Source: TMED14 sp965657195
GTDB lineage: Bacteria; Bacteroidota; Bacteroidia; Flavobacteriales; Schleiferiaceae
Reading direction: 5' to 3'
Length of the DNA: 11,689 nt
NCBI GenBank assembly: GCA_965657195.1
Contig: CBFHNK010000049.1
Span: forward strand, 1 to 11,689
In this document: piece after piece, positions 11,400 through 11,689 of the stretch
How positions within the stretch are numbered: position 1 is the stretch's first letter
Layout of the letters: the number at the start of each line of letters is the position of its first letter
The notes under the pieces: generated by a model
The model's input: only the letters and a program-made list of their open reading frames with translations
Told to the model about the DNA's origin: nothing
The model's database searches: none
Program-made: the position numbers and the translations under genes

Positions 11400-11689
11400 A
11401 TGCGTACACGTACTCTAAATCTTTTTTCTTTGATTGCAGTGCTCTTAGCTGCATCAATCACTAGTTCTGCTCAGACCTACTGTACCACCGTCGGACCAAG
11501 TTCCACGGCTGATACCGAGATTCGGGATGTCTACTTGCTCGGTGACAACTATGGCATTAGTAACCCGACTACATGCCCAACTGTAATCGGACTTCGCGAT
11601 TTTACGCAGATCGATTCGGCGGACGTTAGCCTTGGGACGAGCTACTCACTAGAGGCTTTGATGAGCACGTGTGGTGGGGTGTATGGCGC
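11400..11689 (+). CDS. Secreted GEVED-domain-like protein, probable T9SS cargo (5' part)
   Basis: The first 96 codons are visible and the gene runs off the window. A signal peptide is clear: RTRT, then NLFSLIAVLLAASITSSAQ, with cleavage probable after SSA. The mature part starts YCTTVGPSSTADTEIRDVYL (27-46), followed by C-T-TVIGLRDFTQID, SADVSLGTSYSLEALMSTCGGVY. This cysteine spacing and the wording around YTLxxxxGTCGG are typical of the start of Bacteroidota GEVED repeats, usually found in large adhesin-like or enzyme-linked proteins with a C-terminal T9SS sorting signal. That signal lies outside the window, so export by T9SS is inferred. An in-frame ATG at 11394 is an alternative start. 11400 gives the more compact signal peptide. 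Confidence 0.8.
   Translation, partial: MRTRTLNLFSLIAVLLAASITSSAQTYCTTVGPSSTADTEIRDVYLLGDNYGISNPTTCPTVIGLRDFTQIDSADVSLGTSYSLEALMSTCGGVYG

Overview
The window looks like chromosomal DNA of a Bacteroidota bacterium, probably a Flavobacteriales-type lineage with a fairly GC-rich core. The evidence is the TAnnTTTG-type promoter elements, the DUF5683-dapB gene pair, the fused CzcA-CzcC heavy-metal pump, the GEVED-like secreted protein at the right edge, and intact tRNA genes that do not encode CCA.

Layout. Positions 1-100 hold the 3' end of an unidentified lysine-rich protein gene. Positions 101-993 are AT-rich and hold no convincing gene, but they contain two clear hairpins, an orphan open frame and a free-standing tRNA T-arm copy. 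Positions 994-1017 are the 3' end of a tRNA gene (serine-like) whose 5' part is absent, followed by a strong terminator. This is what remains where an element has integrated into a tRNA gene, so the DNA to the left may be the edge of a genomic island. A long inverted repeat lies next. Then comes coaE (dephospho-CoA kinase), which converges on a metal-efflux operon with a 2-nt gap.

The operon is read on the minus strand from 7610 to 1831. It encodes a small His-rich membrane or secreted protein, a 1427-residue CzcA-type RND pump fused to a TolC/CzcC outer-membrane domain, and a CzcB-type lipoprotein adaptor translated through an ATGA overlap. Together these three components can form a complete trans-envelope exporter for divalent cations of the Zn/Co/Cd/Ni type. 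No metal-responsive regulator is in the window. Divergent from the operon is an AT-richer gene for an outer-membrane beta-barrel-like protein. Its last ~36 codons run antisense into pnuC, which suggests a recombination junction near 8545.

Positions 10488 to 8527 (minus strand) are a compact operon: DUF5683 protein, dapB (lysine and peptidoglycan precursor synthesis) and pnuC (pyridine-nucleoside transport), with a 10-nt overlap and a 1-nt gap. To its right lie tRNA-Arg(TCT) (+), an HNH-endonuclease gene (-) whose stop codon sits in the tRNA-Arg anticodon region, and tRNA-Pro(TGG) (-) with its terminator and -7 box. The window ends in the N-terminal part of a secreted GEVED-like, probably T9SS-exported, protein.

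No CRISPR array, complete transposon, rRNA or phage structural gene was seen. The most unusual points are the tRNA-derived fragments at the left, the HNH gene nested against tRNA-Arg, and the residual signal peptide inside the pump fusion. None of them proves a new system.
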